In this document: positions 12,001 through 17,195 of the stretch, one piece after another
Position numbering within the stretch: position 1 is the first letter of the stretch
Layout of the letters: every line of letters begins with the position of its first letter
Source: JAAYCB01 sp012744395
GTDB taxonomy: Bacteria; Planctomycetota; Planctomycetia; Pirellulales; Thermoguttaceae
NCBI GenBank assembly: GCA_028703175.1
Contig: JAQVNJ010000037.1
Span: forward strand, 1-46,240
Reading direction: 5' to 3'
Length of the DNA: 46,240 nucleotides
Notes under the pieces: generated by a model
Told to the model about the DNA's origin: nothing
Database searches by the model: none
The model's input: the letters and a program-made list of their open reading frames with translations, nothing else
Program-made: the position numbers and the translations under genes

Positions 12001-12809
12001 CGGTGGTCGGCGGGCCGACCAGCGTGGGCATCGCCGGCCAGGGCTTCAGCCACCAGGTCGACAGCTTCCGGCAGGTCCAGGTGTACGCCCGCAATGGCGG
12101 CCGCGACTCGATCGAATTGAGCGATTCGGCCGGCAAGGACAAGGTCAAGGTCGAAGCCGACGACACCGTCAAGCTTTACAACCCGTCGTATTTCATCCGC
12201 GGCAAGTTCTTCGAGGAGATCACGGTCCTGTCGACGGGCGGAAACGACGTCGGCCGGATTTACGACACGAAGGCCGACGATACGATGACCGCCTCCTACG
12301 AGCAGATCGTCGTCACCAGCGGGGCCGGCTCGGGGCTGAAACGCGAGATCGCCACGATCCGCGGGTTCGAGGACGTGATTCTCTACGCCACCAACGGCGG
12401 CTACGACACGCTCAACCTCTACGACAGCCCCGGTGACGACAAGGCGGTTCTACGATCGCACAAGGTCGAGATCGGCCCCAGAAACCCCGACACCTCGGCC
12501 TACCAGCAGCGGATTGTCGCCCGCAAGTTCGACATCGTGCACGCGATCTCGGCTGCCGGCGGCAACGACTATGCGAGAATCCACGACACGCCGGCGATCG
12601 ACCTGCTCGTGGCCGGATTCAACAACGGCCAGACGTGGGCGGAACTGTCCAAGCCGGCGAACGGGAGCGGTTGGGCGAAGATGTACGACGCGCTCGGGTT
12701 CGACATCGTCCGGGGGGTGAACGACTACGGCGACGCGCCGCGCAACAAGAAGGACGTGGACAGCGCCGTTGATTTCCTCATGCTGGACGGAGGCTGGGAC
12801 GAAATCTAG
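3..12809 (+). CDS. Giant secreted multidomain protein, 5' end outside window
   Basis: The frame is open from the left edge to TAG at 12807-12809, giving 4,268 visible residues; the start and any signal peptide lie outside, so the TTG at 78 is probably internal. Domains by base position: five copies of a ~100-residue module (about 570-4330); a choice-of-anchor L domain (about 4390-5150, FVFASEEYNEW); a right-handed beta-helix-like stretch (5200-5700) with alternating Asn-rich turns; a bacterial Ig-like stretch (5985-6425); three GEVEDY domains (6427-8100); an SdrD/Cna-B-like domain (8110-8540); a Calx-beta domain split by a beta-propeller (8541-10010); a fourth GEVEDY domain (10021-10590); three Calx-like repeats with TFTPxNWxxPQTV (10605-11660); and five GDD-type ~50-residue repeats to the end. 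No catalytic site, dockerin or sorting signal is visible at the C-terminus. An adhesin or surface-matrix role is inferred from domain content only. Confidence 0.9.
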   Translation: MREFNTGDASLAFVYDPDEGIVAYQLNAAGTGLEVYQPGVQFEAMTFGRDGREMWIVGNTSSMPRGWASNPYNLPNTNLLYRLEPNNTADQQGSLSTGDRLGTNYVPYGWLTAAPTLVIPGATDTIPDSVGNPYDDRGDIKDGDAITLRIDNPYYTGGVYDPADPKTWPQLEAIIEFDLGVEASLNGNAAAAVNDGDFFTLNGRTYEFNSGNILVVNNVDDTLDDAILTLVEADGDIRNFEFGNDGQWLTSYPRVPFTNLQTRDQVAQTLATVISNNSSIAATAVGDRVLMSGDHATIPAACSSSALLIAGTPGVTAGHTAIPFEQTDTPLALMAAIESAVEGSSTITVGYAARTGTQAQINTTGHRLTFHGLTSYDFGGTPALAYLRGAEGYSAENGVTLHADSLSDQIATLLAQAINAGRVTIPDPVNPGVNPPVTLRLRQDLNVTARASAGTIELVGADVDASGGAVSGAPALQRVGPTGGAGGMVSGITMIGSRMFCVTDAGDLFEVHNYTSYDFSGVDPSSGFRYMVFTDQGPWLEFIANFNGVLSPGDQVQFSGLDNGPNNVEQGRYAEMLFATTLDGRILAFDGDGNLQPVFMGGNPYVNTGLSGAVGIAFSPIDYNLWHWTDQRWNDAGHGTNASYDASRTSPLYPEPGNYSYYFGLERADDGDHSQSQPGEVNFRSPSDYRPNTAALNTYNLPGGAFGSLTSGAFSLKGYAYEDKPVLYFNYFAHTENSDDYDGFRVYVSADGAKWDMIATNTDLDWWVPNTDTDTGGPLDETPIQLDTQHGGAPDERIIDEVIDVGDGWRQARIDLSRYAGIETLQLRFDFSTASDMGVGEDAGQGEYLTTPAATGLADGALPGAATHDGRLTVESTRFWINQVLVNGNLVGGDLFEYDLGYALYLPNVAGHWIPDGEWFQISDGINPPVRFEFDTNGAIAATSHVAIGIDATMSSDAVADAVVAAVNGAVGLTDVTAIKDQYRVFLKGSVAVTQSAAPKVALLGDNPGTVTPGAVAVPLMGNMRDFEVAEVLAKVLNQEYSSRVQFGGTDQLKTFAAGQIPHNQTFTLRVIDAQGIYRTVSFRFDRYGVLSGANVVDLSTANTAVDVAQAVANTINSYAASLPSALEISATAVGDVVTLDGPITFVDNAGPLEHLNRYDTTAKRDDGLGNHIQLFLNGRGPHAEQDPAFYNLTGSYTSNRRAVTTPGVLGYANSLYGDQTSGSNKLYGDPSNRNRFTNFRRGQNNNYEGVYIDDIIIGFAERGEMVTGAPANTTSFTTHTQTPTTPTTPTTPIVTEGAYQLEIRRGEDYGQLVQWDDAPTDDWDWLRLNQWIDTNDRLASGFTLLAPPASEIAHRDTFVLSDGLHERTFIFLDTTMGGGAGGMKAVYFNSQMDASAMADAVAAAINQAALEPAATRLGITAVSGPSSERVILFGAAQVAGLDYIIYGPDPDAALVGTSFPQGRVVITEAVNAADATAAQRLVESILGPGVTLVPSSATYVGGMQSAGFWSDGVNQGIILATGTVYNAEGPNLNDASGNATTENIASGDGDADLDQLVWPLTTEDSSVLEFDFDFEGGDLTFEFVFASEEYNEWTYSQYNDVFAFYLESADGVSFPKQNLALVPGTSIPISVNTVNGGSPYGDPNASYPEYFNNNAMDEGGAFLGEIGYDGFTDILTARAAGLAAGRYHMKLAISDTDDRLLDTAVFVKAGTFSNVDTGEQPDQFQVVRTSIGDENHERQKGQIVITGNSVMYSLHTGILVGPAERDGAGQFAHPASGRTVNEPNDLVGGVMIENNLVAYSGQAGIAFRGDTNPAGEPVGAVPFGRIVNNTVFGYADSPSGVGILVENTAGPTLLNNIVAGLGVGVQVDTSSVGNTVLGGMLYQNNATNVQGTTEGTLAQILTPTQPLFVDAAGGNFYLDHGSLAIDSSIDSVAERQAYFNNILNPMGIPASPILAPDYDLFGQLRRDDPAVASPVGLGQNVYKDRGAIDRVDFVAPTSSVIVPLDNGPDDEIANLANDLKVVGKKVLKFTIQLSDTGGVGIDDASVVTSAIHLYRDLDESTYLDPATRDPELVEGIDYKMVYNATNDTIDLIPLAGLWAEGFDYTIVLDQTIRDLANNALQPNRFSGTFNGLTVFNISLAGLDVGDAPDDPSNPNDYPTLLASNGPRHVVWSDFHLGAGVSSESDARTTADADGDTFDDGVILSGSGMLSNATAALTINVTMQNPSLLAEHGDTAYVAAWFDFERDGDFGGPGDHFQVISVHDGANSMAVPVPAGVGGPVFARFRFGSVLSEVTSLTGQASDGEVEDYVFHVVDYLKDFGDAPNGTSAQGTPQTYPTTVANNGAWHATNLNPDLYLGSVPPDSELDGKPSADGRGDDLAGVDDEDGVDLANRVLLADGGTPNAFPVTVTGEGYLNAWIDLNADGDWDDAGEHFAQNVWFQPDPGTDWQTQTFSLTIPALPGGLEQAVSYARFRVSSTPDLGYAGPDMSLGEEAVDGEVEDYRVFIVNQRMDYGDAPDGIAGANSYPTLRSSNGASHVIVPGLALGQRVDAEFDGQPSLAADGDDTTYPTGGADDEDGVSFSAYGMDMLGRLVPGQEALITIDVTNTFGLDAYLYGWIDFNGDGDWDDPGEQILGSAAGGQPISPTGIYSITVPELFDPENPAAISVLGDTYARFRLSSDENLSYDGPASDGEVEDYLVTIAIGDTTIEGFKFNDINNSGTVDAGEAGLPGAMLYLDLNNDGQFTELDTDGDGVVDWSEPVAITRRDNLATPAVNEAGLFEFSGLFPGSYVVREDLSSLPGWQQTFPNMDAPVPGGQMNADGSYTITVGAGETVSDLLFGNFQPPRVAVTDVSVAEGAEGETTIVNVTFERTGSFGAPVVVNYRTVDGTAVAGDAPGVAGDNDYEAVDSSFTFFPQTATPGQWTSRAITHNATNDYDYSVSGDAVVFEAIDPKNGDWDISVYCHEIGMPPLLLTDAAYQAAYGTTDERFGDVQRIKTATQNAIYVVWSGWDGNDYEIFFAEVEVDVAAHSLSVVRTAQLTDNAYDDLSPQISESHIAWSSANASGKHDIYVQPIATIGTQAPQKISSSDYDSYDPEISGDKIVWHAKTGASTDIFLWDGTETRQVTANGAGNAAPHIDGNHVVWQALEGNDFDIFLYQIDAQQTRQISTSSGDDITPRVSGDSVVWQGGTNGNRDIFLYNIADGGAPANISNTYGVDEQPQISNNQIVWHHFDGNDWEVMHFDQSLPFAPTNVSNNYDYDWGPQISDDLLVWRSNDGQDFEIVVATQALSRATQTVQLVINGDNVVEDDEYFFVEIYGVDLGQFDATRATIGIYNDDGALDYGDAPASYRTRIADNGPRHVTQPGDASHEGYYLGQAIDTEADGQPSARANGDDISSNAGVQDEDGVEIRSYWVPGGTVEMLVTVSKPGYLDAWVDFDRNGQFGDAAGNADPYEQLFSGSRFIAAADDIDPATPGIQVLLTTTVPELAAAGGVTVLGDSYARFRFSRDGGLSYIGSAMNGEVEDYAIRITTDKPGVTFTPSSGSNRVKEGGLSDTYTVVLNARPADDVTIDLTTNGQVTVKPTSLTFTPANWNQPQTVTIQAVDDLVAEGIPGGSKEHQGLIYNAIRSNDGAYNSLVLPPTNVVVEDNDVASVLIMRGGGVISVSESGGTDSYQVVLTSQPVGDVRVVADAGTQLLVAPAGPDAVYQSSITLSFNSSNWDQPQTVNVRAVDDDLVEGTHTASITHSSATSTDPHYAALTSITSVPVQIADNDVSQAGIVFTETDGGTAVTEAGPADTYQVALKTAPTSDVRITLVHGSQLVASPAELLFTPQNWATPQTVSVVAFDDQIVEGTMTASIEHLVESDDPAYSYAVPPTVEVTVTDNDPAASTTLAVPGTSGDDTLELVRGDWLTVYLNNQLIYAGTGIDTVSFDGGAGYDVVNVTGSADPLDAETAVIHPHEVTFQGTEFEFTAVNIERAVVASGGGDGDVAVLNDSPGDDTVVGGPTSVGIAGQGFSHQVDSFRQVQVYARNGGRDSIELSDSAGKDKVKVEADDTVKLYNPSYFIRGKFFEEITVLSTGGNDVGRIYDTKADDTMTASYEQIVVTSGAGSGLKREIATIRGFEDVILYATNGGYDTLNLYDSPGDDKAVLRSHKVEIGPRNPDTSAYQQRIVARKFDIVHAISAAGGNDYARIHDTPAIDLLVAGFNNGQTWAELSKPANGSGWAKMYDALGFDIVRGVNDYGDAPRNKKDVDSAVDFLMLDGGWDEI
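565..4330 (+). repeat. Five diverged copies of a ~100-residue module in the giant protein
   Basis: Copies begin near bases 570, 1085, 2743, 3184 and 4056. Each has a beta stretch of the type DxFxL..G...(F/V)xF(D/N), then an Ala-rich helix of the type TAxxVAxAVAxAIN, then a strand ITAxxxGDxVxLxG. Examples of the helix are AVADAVVAAVNGAVG, AVDVAQAVANTINSY and AMADAVAAAINQAAL. Copy 2 is the most diverged. The copies are separated by unrelated beta-rich sequence rather than arranged in strict tandem. I do not recognise a named family; the helix-strand pair resembles domains seen in some phage tail proteins, which is a weak impression. Confidence 0.6.
3849..3882 (+). repeat. Thr-Pro linker encoded by a 9-nt tandem repeat
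   Basis: About three tandem copies of an ACGACGCC(C/G)-type unit encode a TPTTPTTPTTP linker. It separates the N-terminal half of the giant protein from the segment holding the fifth module copy and the anchor-L domain. Such linkers are typically flexible and may be O-glycosylated. Confidence 0.75.
8780..9880 (+). repeat. Eight-repeat TolB/WD40-like beta-propeller inside the giant protein
   Basis: Eight repeats of about 45 residues carry the pattern P-x-(I/V)-S-x-(D/N)-x-(I/V)-V-W ... G-N-D-x-(D/E)-I-(F/Y). Clear examples are PEISGDKIVW, PRVSGDSVVW, PQISNNQIVW and PQISDDLLVW, each followed by DIFLY-like strands. The block interrupts a Calx-beta domain: the strand SSFTFFPQ is before it, and TVQLVINGDNVVEDDEYFF is after it. 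Propellers of this kind usually bind ligands or proteins; no ligand can be named here. Confidence 0.7.
11960..12720 (+). repeat. Five ~50-residue C-terminal repeats beginning DS(P/A)GDD
   Basis: Units begin with NDSPGDDTV, DSAGKDKV, DTKADDTM, DSPGDDKAV and DTPAIDLLV. Most end with a strand followed by A-x-x-G-G-x-D, as in YARNGGRDSIEL and YATNGGYDTLNL. They resemble RTX-like calcium repeats in the Gly-Asp-Asp turns but lack the nine-residue GGxGxDxLx period, so the unit is longer and probably a separate beta-roll or beta-solenoid type. The last unit leads into DYGDAPRNKKDVDSAVDF, which resembles the opening of a GEVEDY domain but stops at the C-terminus. Confidence 0.6.
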
Positions 12810-12922
12810 AATCCAGGGGCCCCCCGCGCTGATCACGGCGGCCGCGGCGCGCGGGCCCGGCGCGGCTGGAGTCGGCGCGGCGGCCCGGAGCGACTTGCCG
12901 ACAAGGGATAGCGAGGCGTCTC

Positions 12923-13594
12923 GTGTCGCAGCGACCGCGGGAAAGCGAACCAGTCCCGCCCGGCACCTCCAAGCGGGAACTCCGGTCCCGCGCGCTTGCC
13001 CTGCGCGGCGCGCTGGACGCCAGAGAGGCCCGCAGCCGAGAAATCTGCCGGCGTTTCGCGGCGCTGCCGGAGTTCGCCGCGGCGGGGGCGGTGTTTCTCT
13101 ACGTGCACGTCCGCGACGAGGTCCAAACCGCCGAACTGCTGGGCCGGCTCCTGGCGAGCGACAAGCAGGTCGTGGTCCCCTATTGCGAGGGCCAGCTGCT
13201 GCGACTGTTCCGGCTCGAGACGATGGACGAACTCGCGGAAGGCTACTACGGGCTGCTTGAGCCGCGCGCGGCGCTGCGCGCGGAGTCCGCCCGGCAAATC
13301 CCGCCCGAAGCGTTGGACCTTCTCGGCGTGCCGGGCCTGGCCTTCGATCGCCGCGGGGGGCGGCTCGGACATGGCCGCGGCTACTTCGATCGCCTGCTCG
13401 CCGGCCTCCGACCCGACGCCGTGGCCGCCGGCCTGGCCTACGAGTGCCAGGTTTTCCCCCGCGTTCCCATGGCAGCCCACGACGTCCATCTCGACAAGGT
13501 GATTACGGAGGAGGCCGTCTACCTTGGCCGCGGCCGCGCGGGCCGTTCGCAGGACCGGATCGATGCCGAACGCGGCGGATCGGCTTCCGCCTGA
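12923..13594 (+). CDS. 5-formyltetrahydrofolate cyclo-ligase
   Basis: A 223-residue cytosolic enzyme that converts 5-formyl-THF to 5,10-methenyl-THF with ATP, returning a dead-end folate to one-carbon metabolism. The N-terminus has the basic helix KRELRSRALALR typical of the family. The C-terminal half carries VPGLAFDRRGGRLGHGRGYF-DR, which is the family ATP/folate-binding signature. The start is GTG at 12923 with only a weak GCGAGG upstream; no ATG gives a better N-terminus. The protein is slightly longer than usual (about 190) because of a C-terminal Arg-rich tail. It lies 113 nt after the giant gene on the same strand and ends 17 nt from convergent tadC. Confidence 0.93.
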   Translation: MSQRPRESEPVPPGTSKRELRSRALALRGALDAREARSREICRRFAALPEFAAAGAVFLYVHVRDEVQTAELLGRLLASDKQVVVPYCEGQLLRLFRLETMDELAEGYYGLLEPRAALRAESARQIPPEALDLLGVPGLAFDRRGGRLGHGRGYFDRLLAGLRPDAVAAGLAYECQVFPRVPMAAHDVHLDKVITEEAVYLGRGRAGRSQDRIDAERGGSASA

Positions 13595-13606
13595 GCGGAA
13601 GCGTTT
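13583..13606 (+). terminator. Perfect 8-bp hairpin between two convergent genes
   Basis: GCTTCCGC at 13583-13590 pairs perfectly with GCGGAAGC at 13595-13602 across the tetranucleotide CTGA, which contains the cyclo-ligase stop codon. A short GTTTG follows. It sits between the convergent cyclo-ligase and tadC ends, so it may serve both strands. The T-run is weak, which lowers confidence in intrinsic termination. Confidence 0.5.
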
Positions 13607-13611
13607 GCCGT

Positions 13612-14592
13612 CTATAGCTTTCCGGTCTTCAGCAGCGGCAGGAATTCGCGGACCATCTGCACGGCGGCCGGGCCGACGAGGACCACGAAGATGCCCGGAA
13701 AGATGAACAGCACCAGGGGGATGACGAGCTTGACGGCCGTCTTGGCGGCCTTCTCTTCGGCCATCTGGCGCCGCCGCGTGCGCATCGCATCGCTCTGCAC
13801 GCGGAGGGCCTGGGCCACGCTCGAACCGAACTTGTCGGCCTGGATCAGGACAGCGGCGAGGGACCGCAGATCGGACACGCCGGTCCGGGCGCCGAGCTCG
13901 TGGAGGACCTCGTTTCGAGCCCGGCCCATTTGCAGCTGGAAGTTGGCGATGCCGAATTCCTCGGCGATCACCGGATAGGTTTTTCGCATCTCCTCGGCGA
14001 CCTTCCGCATCGCCTGGTCGAGGCCGAGGCCGGCCTCGACGCAGACGACCATCAGGTCAAGGGCGTCGGGCAGGCCGAGAAACAGGCCGTCCTTGCGGGA
14101 TTTGGCGATGAACCAGAGAACCATGTCGGGCAGGTAGAAGAACAGGCCGGCCGCGGCAACCGCGGCCATCAGGGTCTTCTGGCTGACGCCCCCCAGGCCG
14201 AGGATCGTGCCGCCGCCGAGGAACAGGCCGACGAGCAGCCCGGCGAATTTCAGCCCGAGAAAGATGCTCCCGGCCGACTCGCCGCGGAACCCGGCGGCGG
14301 TCATGCGGCTCTTGAGTTTGCCGAGTTCGAGATCGTTCTTCGGCTGGAGCGGTTTGGCGAGGGCCGGGCTGGCCTTTTCCAGGACCTTGGCGACCTTGTC
14401 GGTCGGCTTGAGGGCTGCCCGCCGGTCATCGCCGCCGCGCAGCCTGGGGTTGCTGAGCTCGTCGAGGCGTTCGGCGGCGCGCGACTTGTTGGCGGCCAAG
14501 AGGTTCATCAGCCACCAGGCCAGCGCGGCGCACATGCCGAAGACGGCGAAGGGATACAAGTCGGCAAAGGTGAATGCAACGGCAAGCGGCAT
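13612..14592 (-). CDS. tadC: Tad pilus inner-membrane platform protein TadC
   Basis: A type II secretion F-domain (T2SSF) membrane protein of 326 residues, the second platform protein of the tight-adherence (Flp) pilus machine. It has an N-terminal membrane helix (LYPFAVFGMCAALAWWL), two central helices, the cytoplasmic T2SSF helices with PDALDLMVVCVEAGLGLDQA, and a C-terminal pair with LVIPLVLFIFPGIFVVLVGP. The ATG at 14592 is chosen because GAGGA lies 8 nt upstream, inside the 10-nt gap after tadB. The longer frame to 14646 lacks such a site and would overlap tadB. It is the last gene of tadA-tadB-tadC. Confidence 0.92.
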   Translation of the reverse strand: MPLAVAFTFADLYPFAVFGMCAALAWWLMNLLAANKSRAAERLDELSNPRLRGGDDRRAALKPTDKVAKVLEKASPALAKPLQPKNDLELGKLKSRMTAAGFRGESAGSIFLGLKFAGLLVGLFLGGGTILGLGGVSQKTLMAAVAAAGLFFYLPDMVLWFIAKSRKDGLFLGLPDALDLMVVCVEAGLGLDQAMRKVAEEMRKTYPVIAEEFGIANFQLQMGRARNEVLHELGARTGVSDLRSLAAVLIQADKFGSSVAQALRVQSDAMRTRRRQMAEEKAAKTAVKLVIPLVLFIFPGIFVVLVGPAAVQMVREFLPLLKTGKL

Positions 14593-14602
14593 CGCGGTAT
14601 CC

Positions 14603-15562
14603 TCACACCTTGATGTTGACGATTTTTCGAATGCACAGTGCCCCAAGGAGCTGCATGAAGAGGGCGACCGCGAGCATTTTCCGCCCCAGCGAATCGTCGA
14701 ACAACAGCATTACGTAGCTGGGATTCAGGTAGTACACGACCACGAACAGGAAGAACGGCAGGGCCATCAGGATGATCCCCGACAGCCTGCCTTCTCCGGT
14801 GAGCGCCTGGATCTGACCCCAGATCTGGAATCGCTGGCGGATCAGCTGGCCGATCTTGTCGAGGATTTCCGCCAGGTCGCCGCCCGTCTGCCGCTGGAGG
14901 ACGACGGCAGTCACGAAGAACTTCAGGTCCGTATTGGGAATCCGCTCGGCCAGCGACCGCAACGAGTCCTCCATCGAGCAGCCGAGGTTCTGCTCCTCGA
15001 AGACCCGCCCGAATTCCTTGCCGATCGGATCGCCCATCTCCGTCGAGACCATGCTGAATCCAGCCGGCAGGCTCTGGCCGGCGCGGAGGGCGCGGGCGAC
15101 CAGTTCCATGGCGTCGGGGAGCTGGGCGCCGAAGGCCTTCAGCCGCCTGCTCCGCCTGATGTACAGCCAGCAAAAGGGCATCAGGGCCATGAAGGCGCCG
15201 AGGATCGGCACAAGGCCGATGTGGACGCGGAGCGCGGCGCCGAGCCCGGCGCCGCACAAGGCGAAGATGCCGCAAATCATCAGCAGCCTGCTCAAGGTGA
15301 GGTTCGTATCGGCCTGGTCGAAAATCAGCTTGAAGTTGGCGAAGCGGTTGAAGAAACGGTCGGCGACGCCGGGGATCGCCCCGAGCGGCTCGTTGAGCAA
15401 CGTCGATTCCTTGATTGCCTCCCGTTTGTTCCCCGTTCTGATGAACAGATCCAGCCGGTCCTCCGCCCGCGTCGCGGAGTCGCCGCGGAAAGCGAAGGCC
15501 ACAGCGCCGACGAGGCTCGAAACCGCCAGGAACGTGGCCGTGGCGATGATTAGCGTAGACAT
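14603..15562 (-). CDS. tadB: Tad pilus inner-membrane platform protein TadB
   Basis: A T2SSF-domain protein of 319 residues that pairs with TadC to form the platform on which the TadA ATPase drives pilus assembly. It has an N-terminal membrane helix, a pair of helices around residues 90-130, the T2SSF core with QLPDAMELVARALRAGQSLP and GGDLAEILDKI, and two C-terminal helices including IILMALPFFLFVVVYYLNP. It starts at ATG 15562, 42 nt after the tadA stop, and no strong ribosome-binding site is visible. Order and spacing fit one operon with tadA and tadC. Confidence 0.92.
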   Translation of the reverse strand: MSTLIIATATFLAVSSLVGAVAFAFRGDSATRAEDRLDLFIRTGNKREAIKESTLLNEPLGAIPGVADRFFNRFANFKLIFDQADTNLTLSRLLMICGIFALCGAGLGAALRVHIGLVPILGAFMALMPFCWLYIRRSRRLKAFGAQLPDAMELVARALRAGQSLPAGFSMVSTEMGDPIGKEFGRVFEEQNLGCSMEDSLRSLAERIPNTDLKFFVTAVVLQRQTGGDLAEILDKIGQLIRQRFQIWGQIQALTGEGRLSGIILMALPFFLFVVVYYLNPSYVMLLFDDSLGRKMLAVALFMQLLGALCIRKIVNIKV

Positions 15563-15604
15563 GGTCGCTGCTCTGATTGGACTCGGTTTGCAACGGCGGA
15601 ACCG

Positions 15605-16933
15605 TCAGTCTTCCAACATCACGCGCTGGCGGAATGCGCTCACCGGCAGGCGGACGCCCGCCGCCTCAAGGCGCGGCATGAACGTCGGCCGGATGCCGTG
15701 GGCGACGAACCGCCCGTAACAGCGCCCGTTCTCGTCGATCCCGTCGCGCTCGTACGTATAGATGTCCTGCATCACGACAGTGTCCTGCTCCATGCCGACA
15801 ACCTCGGTGATGTGGGTGATCTTCCTCGGGCCGCCCTGAAGCCGGTTTGCCTGCACGATCAGGTCGACCGCGCTGGCGATCTGGGTCCGCATCGCCTTCA
15901 GCGGCAGTTCGAAGCCGGCCATCATGATCATGGTTTCCATCCGCGCGACGGCGTCTCGCGGGCTGTTGGCGTGCAGCGTGGTCATTGAACCTTCGTGGCC
16001 GGTGTTCATCGCCTGGAGCATGTCGAGCGTCTCCGGCCCGCGGCACTCGCCGATGATGATCCGTTCGGGCCTCATCCGCAGCGCGTTGCGGACCAGGTCG
16101 GTTGCGGTGATCGCCCCCTTGCCTTCGATGTTCGGCGGCCGCGTCTCCAGGCGGACGACGTGGTCCTGCTGGAGCTGGAGTTCGGCGGCGTCCTCGATCG
16201 TCACGATCCGATCGCCGTTGCTGATGAAGCTCGAGAGGGTGTTCAGCAGCGTCGTCTTCCCAGAGCCCGTGCCCCCGGAAATCACCACGTTGAGCCGCGC
16301 CTTGATCGCCCCCTCCAGGAGCATCACCATCTCCGGGGTGAAGGCCTTGAAATTGAGCAGGTCCTCGAGCTTCAGCGGATTGGCGCCGAAGCGGCGGATG
16401 GAAACCGCCGCCCCGTCGAGGGCCAGCGGCGGAATGATCGCATTGAACCGGGAGCCGTCCTGCATGCGGGCGTCGACCATCGGGCAAGTCTCGTCGACGC
16501 GGCGGCCGACCTTGGAGATGATCCGGTCAACGATCTGCAGGAGGTGGTTGTTGTCGCGGAAGACGACGTTGCTCTTCTCCATCCGCCCGCGGCGCTCGCA
16601 GTAGACATGCTTCGGGCCGTTGATCAGGATGTCGCTGATCGTCGCGTCCTTGAGCAGGACCTCGAGCGGCCCGAGTCCGAAGGTCTCGTCGAGAACCTCG
16701 TCGATCAGCCGTTCGCGCTCGCTGCGGTTCAGCAGCGTGTCCTCCGTGTCGCAGAGGTGCTCGACGACGAGCCGGATTTCGCGGCGGAGCGTCTCGCCCT
16801 CCAGATCGCCGACGCGCGACAGGTCGAGCTTGTCCACCAACTTGCTGTGGATTCGCTGTTTGAGCTGCTCGAAATTGGCTTCTTTCGATTCCGCGCTGCG
16901 GTTGGAGAGCGTTGAAGAATTCATCGTTTTCAA
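15605..16933 (-). CDS. tadA: Tad/Flp pilus assembly ATPase TadA (CpaF family)
   Basis: A 442-residue secretion ATPase that powers Flp pilus assembly from the cytoplasm. Features: N-terminal helical domain, GLGPLEVLL and ISDILINGP typical of CpaF proteins, Walker A GGTGSGKTT, an Asp box VTIEDAAELQL, Walker B-like RIIIGECRGPE, and the His box MTTLHANSPRDA. The start is uncertain. TTG at 16933 has AAGGAA six bases upstream, whereas ATG at 16924 (three codons in) lies too far from that site. It is the first gene of tadA-tadB-tadC; a promoter should lie in 16934-17195 but none is obvious. Pilin, secretin and TadZ genes are not in the window. Confidence 0.95.
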   Translation of the reverse strand: MKTMNSSTLSNRSAESKEANFEQLKQRIHSKLVDKLDLSRVGDLEGETLRREIRLVVEHLCDTEDTLLNRSERERLIDEVLDETFGLGPLEVLLKDATISDILINGPKHVYCERRGRMEKSNVVFRDNNHLLQIVDRIISKVGRRVDETCPMVDARMQDGSRFNAIIPPLALDGAAVSIRRFGANPLKLEDLLNFKAFTPEMVMLLEGAIKARLNVVISGGTGSGKTTLLNTLSSFISNGDRIVTIEDAAELQLQQDHVVRLETRPPNIEGKGAITATDLVRNALRMRPERIIIGECRGPETLDMLQAMNTGHEGSMTTLHANSPRDAVARMETMIMMAGFELPLKAMRTQIASAVDLIVQANRLQGGPRKITHITEVVGMEQDTVVMQDIYTYERDGIDENGRCYGRFVAHGIRPTFMPRLEAAGVRLPVSAFRQRVMLED

Positions 16934-17114
16934 CTCGATTTCCTTTTCGAGCGAGAGTTCCAGACCGGCCCGATCGCAGGCCGTGAGTCGGGCGGGCCGG
17001 GTTCGCCGGACACGGGGCGCGGCCTGCCAGAGGAAGCATAGCTTATGCGAAGGGCAGGCAAGCGGCGGAAAACGGTCAATCGCGGAAGTCGGAATCTACT
17101 GGTTCTACGGATCG

Positions 17115-17138
17115 CCCGGCGGCCCGGCGGCCCGGCGG
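17115..17138. repeat. 8-bp tandem repeat, three copies
   Basis: Three exact copies of CCCGGCGG lie in the 262-nt gap between the phosphoesterase stop and tadA. No other feature is clear in this gap. Confidence 0.7.
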
Positions 17139-17195
17139 CGATCGCCCGGGGCGACAGGAGACGGCATCCATGCCGCCGTGCGAGCAACGGCCGGG

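Noticed and set aside
7431..12053. 1,540-codon open frame on the minus strand opposite the giant gene
   Set aside because: It is a shadow of the high-GC codon pattern; the translation is Arg/Val/Asp-rich with no domain, while the plus strand shows clear domains throughout.
11670..12720. Classic RTX toxin repeats at the giant protein C-terminus
   Set aside because: GDD turns are present but the nine-residue GGxGxDxLx period is absent.
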